Source of the DNA: Dehalococcoidia bacterium
Lineage (GTDB): Bacteria; Chloroflexota; Dehalococcoidia; Dehalococcoidales; UBA3254
Length of the DNA: 64,000 nt
Reading direction: 5' to 3'
NCBI GenBank assembly: GCA_025361145.1
Contig: JANYAV010000025.1
Span: 1-64,000, forward strand
Of the stretch, positions 40,099-47,777 are shown in pieces; the stretch's first letter is position 1, and each line of letters begins with the position of its first letter. Both the position numbers and the translations under genes were made by a program. Under the pieces are notes generated by a model. The model was not told the origin of the DNA. It searched no databases and saw only the letters and a program-made list of their open reading frames with translations.

Positions 40099-40620
40099 GA
40101 TTTTGAGCCTATTTCCATTGAACCGCTTAAGCTTATAGGCCACAGCTTAGTTGGATTTGGATTTGGATTTGGATATTAGAATTTATTAGTAAAGTGCAAT
40201 TTTGAAAGAGGGGCGAAATAACGAACCAAAACAAAGGGTAAATAGCCTAAAATAGAGGGAATTTTGAAGAATATTAAGGGAAAAAGGGGAGAAACGGAGG
40301 ATAACGAATCAACATTTAGCTTCGAGCTGAGAGTTTCTCCACCCCACCCTGAGATTCTTCGTCCTCCAGAGGCGGACTCCAGAATGACAGCAGCGCTGCC
40401 GGTATCAAACTGAGAGATAACCAGTGAGATTCATGATTTAAGATTAAGGATTTATGAGGTTGCACAAGGACTCTCCTTGCGTAACTGCAAGGACAGACCT
40501 TGCAGACGTAAGGCGGTGGTGGTAAGAAGGATATGGACAATAAGGAGACCTTAACTTGGACAATAGAAAAGGTGACACCTTATAAGGTGTCACCCTGTGA
40601 GGCTATAATATATAATTGAC
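40099..40620. other. Intergenic region with microsatellite and repeats
   Basis: No gene seen. TTGGAT is repeated four times at 40151-40174. A CACCCTGAGATTCTTCG-type hairpin (40343-40389) has the TCT/AGA stem form. Composite repeat copy 2 spans 40460-40600: CAAGGA-CTC-TCCTTG (40465-40479), CTGCAAGG-ACAGA-CCTTGCAG (40485-40505), TGGACAATA, and the perfect 24-bp palindrome GGTGACACCTTATAAGGTGTCACC (40571-40594), which lies 25 bases past the XRE stop and could end that transcript. Confidence 0.75.
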
Positions 40621-40935
40621 TCAAGTAGTTACTTTAGAACGACGAGTTTTCAGGGTAAAATCCAAATCCAGATCGAGAGCGTTAGCTACCTTAATCAAGG
40701 TACTGAGAGTAACATCGTTAAATTCACCGCACTCAAGTCTGGATATGGCTGGTTGTCGGGTGCCGACCGTCATGGCAAGTTGAGATTGACTCATTCGGAG
40801 TTGGTTCCTGCGTTTGATAAGACGCTGGATTATCTCATACTTGGGTTTGAGATCCTCATATTCCTGGCGGATTTCCGGGTCCTGAAGCAACTGGCTTTCT
40901 AACTCATCGAAATTAGTAGGTTTCTTCTTATTCAA
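40621..40935 (-). CDS. XRE-family helix-turn-helix regulator (antitoxin-type)
   Basis: 104 residues. LRMSQSQLAMTVGTRQPAISRLECGEFNDVTLSTLIKVANAL is a standard XRE helix-turn-helix (residues ~46-88). The N-terminal NFDELESQLLQDPEIRQEYEDLKPKYEIIQ is the usual antitoxin helix. It lies directly downstream of the Gp49-like toxin gene, the standard toxin-first order of HigBA/Gp49 pairs. Since the toxin is broken by a stop, the antitoxin may be a stand-alone regulator now. Confidence 0.9.
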   Translation of the reverse strand: MNKKKPTNFDELESQLLQDPEIRQEYEDLKPKYEIIQRLIKRRNQLRMSQSQLAMTVGTRQPAISRLECGEFNDVTLSTLIKVANALDLDLDFTLKTRRSKVTT

Positions 40936-41016
40936 AGTTCACTTCCTGCCTGGTTAGATTCAATGGCTTTATCCAAACCTATATTTATATTATAACTTAT
41001 AAGGTATATTTACAAA

Positions 41017-41382
41017 TCAAGAAGCATTCGAACCAGGGTTGCGAGACTTATGCTCCTTCATTCTTTCCAGGGCTAATCTTATATCTCCCTCAGGAGTTGA
41101 ATCTTGCTTTTTTAAAATGGCGTGTAAGAGGACGAATTTTTGATCGATATAGGCAAAGTAGAAAATGCGGTAGATGTTGGAACTATGTTTTACCCTGAGT
41201 TCTCGTAGACCGGATTTATCGATCTTTTTTGCATAGGGCATGCCGAGTTAGATATTAAACTCTCTTAAGAGCTTAAAGACATGGATAACTTCAGCAATGG
41301 TATCTTTGGATTGAACCAGAATAAAATCCTTAACCGGCTCATTACCGTCAGAATCTACATAGAACTCAACTTGCCACGTCAT
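41017..41382 (-). pseudogene. Phage-derived Gp49-like (HigB-type) toxin with an in-frame stop
   Basis: The track shows only 74 residues from 41241. The full frame opens at the ATG at 41380-41382 (MTWQVEFYVDSDGNEPVKDF), typical of the Gp49/RelE toxin start, and runs in frame to 41017. It is interrupted at codon 45 by TAA (41248-41250), giving REFNI-stop-LGMPYAKKI where the family normally has a polar residue such as Q; one C-to-T change would do it. The C-terminal part (ELRVKHSSNIYRIFYFAYIDQKFVLLHAILKK) keeps the toxin core. A fragment starting at 41241 could be made but would lack the first half. The normal length is ~120 residues. Confidence 0.85.
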
Positions 41383-41550
41383 ACCTGATTATTAACTCCT
41401 AAAACACTCTTTTATTTAGATGCAGGCGCAGTTTCGGCTCTGACAATCCCCAAGCCAATGGTAAAAGGTTTAACTCTAATTAGTCACAACAAGGCTGTAA
41501 GTATCATTCAGACACAACGTCCCCTAGGTTACTACTGGTGGGTGAGGCGA

Positions 41551-41898
41551 TTATCTGGTTAGTAAGGTCTCAAGTTTTTGCAGTACTTCGGAGATAGTGG
41601 CATCAGGCAGTGAACATATCAATTCGGCGTTACGAATCCGCCAGTCCAGATTTTTCACCTGATCGGATAAAATCGCCCCTTTGAGGGGTAGACCGGCAGG
41701 GATAAGAACTTCGAAGGGATAGGCTTTAACCTGGCTGGTAACCGGGCAAAGAATGGCCAGGCCAACCCTGTCATTGTAACTTGCAGGAGAAAGTACCACG
41801 GCGGGTCGCCTGCCAGCTTGTTCATGACCTGCCTGCGGATTTAAAGTAATCCAAACCGCATCCCCGCGATCAGGCACATAGGTATTTGAATCTACCAT
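41551..41898 (-). CDS. mazF: MazF/PemK-type toxin (ChpB-like)
   Basis: 115 residues. VPDRGDAVWITLNPQAGHEQAGRRPAVVLSP is the MazF fold start, with CPVTSQVKAYPFEV and GAILSDQVKNLDWR in order. It cleaves mRNA at specific short sequences. The start ATG overlaps the mazE end by 7 bases, in the usual antitoxin-first order. No disruption is visible, so this pair looks intact. Confidence 0.93.
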   Translation of the reverse strand: MVDSNTYVPDRGDAVWITLNPQAGHEQAGRRPAVVLSPASYNDRVGLAILCPVTSQVKAYPFEVLIPAGLPLKGAILSDQVKNLDWRIRNAELICSLPDATISEVLQKLETLLTR

Positions 41899-42134
41899 AT
41901 TTCATTTCCGCGAGCCGTGCCGGCATCTACTTCACCATGCAGATTATCAGTGGAGATCCCGGCAAGCAGCTTTTTAAGGGTGTAAGCGGGTTTTATGATA
42001 GGTGAGACCACGACTTTACCATCTGCAAGGGAGATGTCCACTGCTGATTCTTTCTGCAAGCCTGCTTCAGCAGCAACACTTTTAGGAATTCGCAAAGCCA
42101 GACTATTGCCCCATTTTTGGATATGACTTCTCAT
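41892..42134 (-). CDS. mazE: MazE/AbrB-type antitoxin
   Basis: 80 residues from the ATG at 42134; GAGGTG lies 5 bases upstream, which excludes the track's GTG at 42140. MRSHIQKWGNSLALRIPKSVAAEAGL is the classic MazE DNA-binding swapped-hairpin domain. The acidic C-terminus (EVDAGTARGNEIW) binds the toxin. Represses its operon together with MazF. Confidence 0.93.
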   Translation of the reverse strand: MRSHIQKWGNSLALRIPKSVAAEAGLQKESAVDISLADGKVVVSPIIKPAYTLKKLLAGISTDNLHGEVDAGTARGNEIW

Positions 42135-42140
42135 AAACAC

Positions 42141-42400
42141 ACCTCAGTTCAATGTATATACAATGAGGATACACTTATGAAAATAAAAAGTCAAAATATC
42201 AACTGATTCATGATTTAAGAAGAATAATTCAGGGTAGCTGATCAAATGAGGAAAGTCTATGAGGTTGTACGAGGACTCTCCTTATGCGCCTGCAAGGACG
42301 GACCTAGCAGGCGTAAAACGATCATAATTTGTGTACAACTGGACAATAAATGTGGACAACGGGGAATGGAGGTTGGGAATTAAGAGAATGAGGCTAGGGG
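42141..42400. repeat. Composite palindromic repeat, copy 3
   Basis: Contains GAGGTTGTACGAGGACTCTCCTT (42261-42283), CCTGCAAGG-ACGGA-CCTAGCAGG (42289-42311, one mismatch), GCGTAAAA and TGGACAATAAATGTGGACAA (42343-42362). Ordered like copies 1 and 2 but without the last palindrome. No gene seen. Confidence 0.7.
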
Positions 42401-43153
42401 TTAAGAGAATAGGGAGTTGAGGGAGTTCAATATATTGGTGAGCTGGAGACGAAGGGGAGCGAAAGAAGGGGTTTTTAAGCCGGTAGATTGGTCCATATAA
42501 AGTTTTCGGTTGATTTCGATCATAAGGGAAGAGACGGCGGGATCTTTGTGGTAATAAGAGAGGGGAACGATAGTTCCCTGGTAAGGGCTGTTGAATTGGG
42601 TGGTAAAGCCTTGTTTGTTGAATAAACCGTCGGCAGCATCACTCAGCCATGTCGGGGTATGAAATTCGTCTGTGCCCAGGCAGATATCGGGGCGTCGGGG
42701 GGATTGATCCAGGTCGGAAGGTAAACGAGCCGAAGGGAAGCTGTGGCAATCGATGATGAGGCAGTGTTGATTGACGGCCAACTCGGTTTGAACCGACTGG
42801 GTCAAATGGTCGTGGTGAGGATGGTAGTACTTATCAATCAGCCGCTGTTTTTCACCTGAGGGAAGGGGGGCTCGCAGGGCGAAACCCTGCGAGGTTTTAG
42901 AGTAAACCACGCCCATACCAACCTGAGACATGGGTTCCTGTTCATCATCCAGCAAGCGCTCAGGATCAAGGACCAACCGGCTAACCGGGAAGACAACACT
43001 CGTCGCTTTTTTGCAGGCAAACAACTCGTCAGTATAGCTATCCGTCATCGTGATGATTTCAGCCGTCAGGTCAGCATCTGAAAGCAGAAGCTGTCCGCGA
43101 AGGTCGGCAGGTATTACCCTGGATGAATGAGGAATATGTAAAATCATAATCAC
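42401..43153 (-). CDS. N-formylglutamate amidohydrolase-like protein
   Basis: 250 residues. ILHIPHSSRVIPADLRGQLLL, a catalytic-region CHSFPSARLPSD and the late LMIEINRKLYM match the FGase family (HutG-type), a zinc hydrolase that deformylates N-formylglutamate or related compounds. No histidine-degradation genes are near, so the substrate is unsure. The gene contains a strong hairpin (CTCGCAGGG-CGAA-ACCCTGCGAG, 42868-42891) in coding sequence. It is 13 bases downstream of metK and probably in the same transcript. Confidence 0.82.
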   Translation of the reverse strand: MIMILHIPHSSRVIPADLRGQLLLSDADLTAEIITMTDSYTDELFACKKATSVVFPVSRLVLDPERLLDDEQEPMSQVGMGVVYSKTSQGFALRAPLPSGEKQRLIDKYYHPHHDHLTQSVQTELAVNQHCLIIDCHSFPSARLPSDLDQSPRRPDICLGTDEFHTPTWLSDAADGLFNKQGFTTQFNSPYQGTIVPLSYYHKDPAVSSLMIEINRKLYMDQSTGLKTPSFAPLRLQLTNILNSLNSLFS

Positions 43154-43166
43154 TTCCTGTTAGCGA

Positions 43167-44330
43167 TCAAGGCGCTAAATTAAAATAATTCCTTAATTCA
43201 TTGATTTTGTCAGTATTTTCCCAGGTAAATTCAGGTAATTTTCTGCCGAAATGACCGAATGTGGCAGTTTTTTGATAGATGGGTCTTCTCAACTTAAGGG
43301 TATTGATGATGTTTTTTGGCGTCGGATAGAAAATTTGCATTACTGCTTGTTCTAATTTTGAAGCATTAACCTGGCCGGTTTCGTGAAGATTGATCATCAA
43401 AGAAATGGGTAGAACCTGTCCAATAGCGTAAGAGAGTTGAACGGTACAAGTTGATGCCAATTTGGCTGCAACAATATTTTTGGCGATATAACGAGCGTAA
43501 TAAGCGGCTGACCTATCTACTTTAGTAGGGTCTTTCCCTGAAAAAGCTCCGCCGCCGTGTGGGCAATAGCCGCCGTAAGTATCAACCACTATTTTGCGGC
43601 CGGTTAAGCCAGTATCGGCTTGAGGACCGCCTATTTCAAAGTTACCGCCAGGGTTGATCAGATACTGGGTGCTTTTATTTCTCAGATCCGGGGAAATAAC
43701 TTTACAGATTATCTCGTTCATTACTGTTTCCACCAGGGTTTCTGGCGTAACACCAGAATTGTGGGTTGAAAACACCACACTTTCAACTAAAACCGGTTTG
43801 CGTCCCTCATAGCGTATTGTGACCTGAGTTTTTCCGTCCGGTTTTAACCAGGGAAACCGTCCTGAATGCCTCAACTCGGATTGTTTTTGGGCTAATCGAT
43901 GGGCTAAAGTAATCCCTAAGGGCATTAACTCTGGAGTTTCGTCTGTGGCATACCCAAACATCATTCCCTGGTCACCAGCGCCTAACTCACCGTCATTATG
44001 ATGATCAACCGCACCGGCGATGTTAGCCGACTGATGACTCATAGAAGTTAATATCTGGCAGACTCCTCCGTCCAAGCCGCAGGATGGATCATCATAACCG
44101 ATTTGCCGCAGTTTGCGGCGGACAACCTCTTCATAGGGTATCTCGTCACTCGCGGTCACCTCTCCGGCCACTGCTACCAGATTCTTGGCTACGAGAATAT
44201 TACAGGCAACCCGCGCCTCAGGATCAATCGCAAGATAAGCGTCGAGTACAGCATCTGAAATCTGGTCAGCCACCTTATCCGGATGTCCTTCAAAAACTGA
44301 TTCGGATGTAAATAAATATCCCTTTTCCAT
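43167..44330 (-). CDS. metK: S-adenosylmethionine synthetase
   Basis: 387 residues from the ATG at 44330, which has AAGGAGAG 5-9 bases upstream; the track's 20-residue extension (MAMNKHYDDFKSELDRKRRD) has no family support. YLFTSESVFEGHPDKVADQISDAVLDAYL, GAGDQGMMFGYATDETPE and GGGAFSGKDPTKVDRSAAYYARYI are the diagnostic motifs, with the ATP and methionine sites. It makes SAM from ATP and methionine. A SAM-I-type riboswitch precedes the operon, and one unknown gene lies between. Confidence 0.96.
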   Translation of the reverse strand: MEKGYLFTSESVFEGHPDKVADQISDAVLDAYLAIDPEARVACNILVAKNLVAVAGEVTASDEIPYEEVVRRKLRQIGYDDPSCGLDGGVCQILTSMSHQSANIAGAVDHHNDGELGAGDQGMMFGYATDETPELMPLGITLAHRLAQKQSELRHSGRFPWLKPDGKTQVTIRYEGRKPVLVESVVFSTHNSGVTPETLVETVMNEIICKVISPDLRNKSTQYLINPGGNFEIGGPQADTGLTGRKIVVDTYGGYCPHGGGAFSGKDPTKVDRSAAYYARYIAKNIVAAKLASTCTVQLSYAIGQVLPISLMINLHETGQVNASKLEQAVMQIFYPTPKNIINTLKLRRPIYQKTATFGHFGRKLPEFTWENTDKINELRNYFNLAP

Positions 44331-44380
44331 ATCTCTCCTTTTTCTATCTAATTCTGATTTAAAATCGTCATAATGTTTAT

Positions 44381-44803
44381 TCATTGCCATAAAAGATCGG
44401 CATTAATACCCCCGGAAGGTGGATTATCGGACGGTTTAGGAGGCTCATTCACCTCACAGAATACGCAATCATTCTCACTGAATATGACGCAAAGCCTGAC
44501 ATTGTCTCGTTTGACCAAATAGTCTGCTGATCCAATCACCATATTTCGGGCTTTATTAGTTAAGGTACCTGATTGATAAGCCTCCGGACAGACTATTGTT
44601 AAAGCTGATTTAACTGGGGGTTGGCCTTCATCGCTGGTAAATTCGACATGATATTGCTTGTAGACTCCAGAGTAAATATGTCTTACCAGGTATGGGTAAC
44701 GTTTTTCTTCTTGTCTAATTTTCTTAATATCGGATTCCTGGAAGCATTTATTAATTTCTTCAGTTGAAACATCATTATCATTGGCTGCTTTACCACGTGA
44801 CAT
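44381..44803 (-). CDS. Unknown protein between the SAM riboswitch and metK (140 aa)
   Basis: Begins MSRGKAANDNDVSTEEINKC; a hydrophilic, helical N-terminus is followed by a beta-rich middle (VEFTSDEGQPPVKSALTIVC) and a C-terminal segment LCVIFSENDCVFCEVNEPPKPSDNPPSGG. Four cysteines are present but no clear metal motif. The ATG at 44803 is preceded by GGAGGGGCAA, a good site. It is the first gene after the riboswitch and 50 bases before metK, so it should be made when SAM is low. I do not recognise a family. Confidence 0.7.
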   Translation of the reverse strand: MSRGKAANDNDVSTEEINKCFQESDIKKIRQEEKRYPYLVRHIYSGVYKQYHVEFTSDEGQPPVKSALTIVCPEAYQSGTLTNKARNMVIGSADYLVKRDNVRLCVIFSENDCVFCEVNEPPKPSDNPPSGGINADLLWQ

Positions 44804-44867
44804 TGTTGCCCCTCCATTCTGGTTATTTTTACTATCATTGATTTCTTTAAACTAAGGCTTATTTATA

Positions 44868-44920
44868 AAAAAATAGCCACCTCCTTTTCAGTTGTTAGCT
44901 ATCAAGGAAGCGGCTATTAC
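44868..44920 (-). terminator. Second terminator downstream of the SAM riboswitch
   Basis: Minus strand ATAGCCGCTTCCTT pairs with AAGGAGGTGGCTAT (14 bp with two G-U pairs), loop ~16 bases, then TTTTTT. It lies between the riboswitch terminator and the 44803 start. Confidence 0.7.
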
Positions 44921-44927
44921 GGATAAC

Positions 44928-44949
44928 AAAAAACCTCCCGAAGGAGGCT
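44928..44949 (-). terminator. Terminator of the SAM riboswitch expression platform
   Basis: Minus strand CCTCC-TTCG-GGAGG followed by TTTTTTG. Upstream AAGGAAGGC can instead pair with GCCTCCTT as antiterminator, so SAM binding should favour termination. Confidence 0.85.
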
Positions 44950-44979
44950 CACTGCCTTCCTTTTCACGGATATCCGCGC

Positions 44980-45080
44980 CTATCGTTGCCCTTGCGGGCT
45001 GGCTTTGGCACCTTTAAGAAAGATCATAAAGGTTGCCGGGCGGGTCATCGGGCCATTTCCCTGACCGCCACTCTCGATAG
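44980..45080 (-). ncRNA. SAM-I-type riboswitch (S-box)
   Basis: Minus strand reads CTATCGAGAGTGGCGG, then AGGGAAATGGCCCGATGA, CCCGGCAACC, AAGGTGCCAAAGCC and CGATAG closing P1. These are the S-box core: the kink-turn, the GGCAACC and GGTGCCA stem strands. It precedes the 44803 gene and metK and is predicted to switch them off when SAM is abundant. The J4/1 and P4 details differ slightly from the strict SAM-I consensus, so SAM-I/IV is possible. Confidence 0.93.
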
Positions 45081-45112
45081 CAATTTATTCTATTATTAAC
45101 CTGTGTAATCCT

Positions 45113-45140
45113 ATTATAGCCTATAGATTATCTTTGTCAA
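45113..45140 (-). promoter_or_regulatory. Promoter of the SAM riboswitch transcript
   Basis: Minus strand TTGACA (45135-45140), a 16-base spacer and TATAAT (45113-45118), about 30 bases before the aptamer. Confidence 0.8.
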
Positions 45141-45150
45141 CAACTAAAAA

Positions 45151-45903
45151 TTAGTTTCGCAGTAATTCATAAATCTTGGGCAGGTCCCAGATTGTAAAAA
45201 TACCAAGCACTGGATCTTTTTTAAAACCATTTTGGGAAATTATAATTGCGTTTAGCCTCTTGCCTTTTTCTTGATATTCCTGAAATTTAAAGAGTATCGT
45301 AAAAATATTTTCTGCCCTTTTTAGCAGGATAAAATTATCAACATCTTCTGTGTATTCTAAAACTTCCCGTAATTTGGTCTCTTTAAGACTAAAAACATCT
45401 GTACCAACTTTTGCCCCTAACCAACGAGACACGGTGTCAGAAGTAAGCAAAGCAACACATGTACCGTTTTCGAATATGGGAAACTGCGAAAATGATCGAC
45501 TATAAATTAATTTGACTGCCTCATCAAGTGTTGAATCAAGTTGTAAAATATTAACCTTATTATTGGCTATTTTTTCAATAAGAGGAGGAGAGATTATTTT
45601 ATCGGCAATAAATTCTATTTTATTAACGACAGCCATATGAGGTTCAGCTATCGTATGCCCATCTGATCTCTCATGAACAATAGCATTCCTTAGATCAGCA
45701 AACTCTCTTAAGTCATCCAAGTACCATTTAACCTGATCAATTTTAGTTGATGCTTTTATAATCAATCCGGCAAAAGTAGTGACGTTAGTTTCGTGAGTAG
45801 ATTTACGCAGCAAATGTTCGATATCGCTGAACGCTTTTAGGAAGCGCTGGGAATTGATAGTTGTTTCTTGTTCCCTGCTACTTGAATCTGGTATATTTCT
45901 CAC
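45151..45903 (-). CDS. HEPN-like/CBS-domain protein
   Basis: 250 residues. The N-terminal ~100 residues are all-helical and contain LRNAIVHERSDG (R72, N73, H77), an RX4H motif of the kind used by HEPN RNases (RNxxxH). Residues ~106-250 form a CBS pair: IANNKVNILQLDSTLDEAVKLIYSRSFSQFPIFENG and SLKETKLREVLEYTEDVDNFILLKRAENIFTILFKF, ending in GIFTIWDLPKIYELL. CBS pairs bind adenosine nucleotides. A ligand-controlled RNase is one possibility, but many HEPN-like helical domains with such a motif are not catalytic. GTG start with AAGGAGACC upstream. Last gene of the minus-strand cluster, 13 bases after the dual-OB gene. Its promoter-distal end faces the SAM riboswitch. Confidence 0.65.
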   Translation of the reverse strand: MRNIPDSSSREQETTINSQRFLKAFSDIEHLLRKSTHETNVTTFAGLIIKASTKIDQVKWYLDDLREFADLRNAIVHERSDGHTIAEPHMAVVNKIEFIADKIISPPLIEKIANNKVNILQLDSTLDEAVKLIYSRSFSQFPIFENGTCVALLTSDTVSRWLGAKVGTDVFSLKETKLREVLEYTEDVDNFILLKRAENIFTILFKFQEYQEKGKRLNAIIISQNGFKKDPVLGIFTIWDLPKIYELLRN

Positions 45904-45915
45904 CGGTCTCCTTAT

Positions 45916-46638
45916 TTAAAAGGGAAGTTCGGAGTCTTCCACTTTGGGTAAAACGATAACCCCTGCTACAAACTTGTAACACTTGTGCATCTTCTCATAC
46001 AATCCTAGACTAGTTGTATACAAGATTGTATCTTCAGAACCTGGGCGTTTTTCATCGCCAAATAGTAATTCATTGTGAAGATATGTCCCATAATCCAAAT
46101 TGCCAAGCAGTTCCTCCCATTTTGGATCAGTTACAGACAAATTATATTCAACATCGTTATAGGTAAAGTGAGCCCGAGTTTGCCGTCTACCATATCTTGA
46201 TTTTTTGATTTCCCAGGTAATATCAGACGGTTCAATCAAACACAGGGAACTTACCAAATGTTCTTCCTCAATTTTTGAACATGATATGCTATCAGAAGAA
46301 TCGCCAAATATATATTGATCGGTAGTGATCAAACTTTGAAGAAATAAATATGCTCTCTCTGGCAATACTCGCTCAATCAATTCCCATTGGTAATCCTCAT
46401 TGAAAAGCCAATTTTCCGGTTGATGTGGTTCAGGCACAGATTCCAAAACATCGACTCGAATAATATCCAGAATAGAAGCCTCGGTGCCATCATCCAGAGT
46501 GTAGTCATTTAGCTCTAACTCGCCATGTTCTTTACTGCTGACTGGCCGGAACCAGCAAAGATCATGCAGGGTAATACCAGCCACACACCTTCCACCTTCC
46601 TTTCTTGAGTTAGCCAGGCATATAAACGTCTTGAGCAT
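45916..46638 (-). CDS. Dual-OB-domain-like protein
   Basis: 240 residues. KTFICLANSRKEGGRCVAGI followed by WFRPVSSKEHGEL and ILDIIRVDVLE...QPENWLF is the pattern I know from the dual OB-fold domain family, whose members are found with DUF488 and in nucleic-acid conflict loci. A second half (WEIKKSRYGRRQTRAHFTYNDVEYNLSVTD) would be the second OB fold. OB folds bind single-stranded nucleic acid or nucleotides. ATG with GGGAGAA upstream; 15 bases after the DUF488 gene. The family assignment is from memory; function is unknown. Confidence 0.7.
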   Translation of the reverse strand: MLKTFICLANSRKEGGRCVAGITLHDLCWFRPVSSKEHGELELNDYTLDDGTEASILDIIRVDVLESVPEPHQPENWLFNEDYQWELIERVLPERAYLFLQSLITTDQYIFGDSSDSISCSKIEEEHLVSSLCLIEPSDITWEIKKSRYGRRQTRAHFTYNDVEYNLSVTDPKWEELLGNLDYGTYLHNELLFGDEKRPGSEDTILYTTSLGLYEKMHKCYKFVAGVIVLPKVEDSELPF

Positions 46639-46653
46639 GTCTTTCTCCCGACT

Positions 46654-47100
46654 TTAAAGATGGACTATTTCGATATCACCCCATTTGCTTTTCAAATATT
46701 CCAGGACTAATCTTCTATGGCATTTTTGTGGAGTTGGTTCACTGCACAATACGACGGTAGGCAACTCAAAGGTAGAACGGGGAATTTTATTTTCAACCTG
46801 TCGGGTGGTCATTAAGGCTAAAAAGGCTTTCTCATAGTTGAACCAGTTGCCTTTTTCCTTTTTATAAGCATCCAGGATTTCCTTGGTTGGCGCTAATATT
46901 ACTTCATGGCGGTAGACGATACCGCAGATATTTTTAAGGAAATATTTCAGGTCTTCCTGTTTGGTAAAACCCGCCAGTTGAGAGACATTGTTAAGTCGGA
47001 TGTCTATAAGTTGTTTGATTTCAGTCTTCTTTAAGGTTTCGAAGAATCCTTCTGCGGTCCGTTTGGTGAATCCAATTGAATAGGCTTTGCGGATTTCCAT
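46654..47100 (-). CDS. DUF488 family protein (second)
   Basis: 148 residues. SIGFTKRTAEGFFETLKKTEIKQLIDIRL is the DUF488 start (thumb-like strand-helix), and VVLCSEPTPQKCHRRLVLEYLK carries the family's CxE-P-CHRR motif. Catalytic chemistry of DUF488 is not established. ATG preceded by AAGGAGG; the first 70 bases overlap the end of the upstream DUF488 gene, which indicates tight coupling. It differs clearly from the first copy, so it is not a recent duplicate. Confidence 0.85.
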   Translation of the reverse strand: MEIRKAYSIGFTKRTAEGFFETLKKTEIKQLIDIRLNNVSQLAGFTKQEDLKYFLKNICGIVYRHEVILAPTKEILDAYKKEKGNWFNYEKAFLALMTTRQVENKIPRSTFELPTVVLCSEPTPQKCHRRLVLEYLKSKWGDIEIVHL

Positions 47101-47654
47101 GGCTCCTCCTTTTCACGAACAAACAAGCCTAATGAGAGTTGATTTTGGCTGTAGGTCGTTTTACTGGATAATTCTTGTTCAGATTGAATGCGTCCATCCG
47201 CTCTGATGTGCAGTCCCTCGATGCCCAGGTTGGATAAGACTTTACCGATTAAAAGCCGGCGATGACATTCAGTGGGGTCTTCTTCGCTACACATGATGGC
47301 CACTTTATATTTGGCTATTCCCTCAATTAATCGATCGATGGTTTTAATAAAATCAGGGGATTGGGCAATACGATCATATAATACATATCCCTCTGTATCG
47401 TAAAAAGCCGGGTTGCTGGGTTTGCCGCCAATTTCCTTGCCGAAATAGAGATAGCTCAAACCTGCTTTGGTTATTGCTTCTTTCAAACGTGCAGAATCAA
47501 ATTGGCTGGCATATTTCGAGCGGGGAATAGACCGGACATCTACCAGGACCTGGATGCCGTTGTCTAGCAAGAGTTTTAAAAAGCTATCCAGACTCTGGTT
47601 TGAATGGCCAATGGTATATATAGTTTTGGCGGTGGTCTTTTCTGGTGCTTCCAC
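47031..47654 (-). CDS. DUF488 family protein (first)
   Basis: 207 residues. TIYTIGHSNQSLDSFLKLLLDNGIQVLVDVRSIPRSKYASQFD and CSEEDPTECHRRLLIGKVL are the canonical DUF488 N- and C-terminal motifs. The ~60 residues at the C-terminus (QSEQELSSKTTYSQNQLSLG) form an extension that overlaps the next gene. GTG start at 47654, supported by the family start but with only a weak SD. Together with the second DUF488 gene and the dual-OB gene it makes a tightly packed unit. Biochemical activity is unknown. Confidence 0.86.
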   Translation of the reverse strand: MEAPEKTTAKTIYTIGHSNQSLDSFLKLLLDNGIQVLVDVRSIPRSKYASQFDSARLKEAITKAGLSYLYFGKEIGGKPSNPAFYDTEGYVLYDRIAQSPDFIKTIDRLIEGIAKYKVAIMCSEEDPTECHRRLLIGKVLSNLGIEGLHIRADGRIQSEQELSSKTTYSQNQLSLGLFVREKEEPWKSAKPIQLDSPNGPQKDSSKP

Positions 47655-47777
47655 TGATTACTATCCAACCTTCAACGCGATCTAGCTATTATTATAACTA
47701 TTATAACCATCTTTAACTTACAAAGCATTAAGGAGCTTCCTTTTTTCGGAAGGGCTAAGTTTTGGGTGATTCCTCAT

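Noticed and set aside
42868-42891. Insertion of a palindromic repeat inside the N-formylglutamate amidohydrolase gene
   Set aside because: The encoded residues (QGFALRAPLPSGE) fit the family in length and pattern, so the hairpin is part of the normal gene.
44331-44390. 407-residue form of MetK
   Set aside because: The 20 additional residues have no family match, and the internal ATG has a strong SD.
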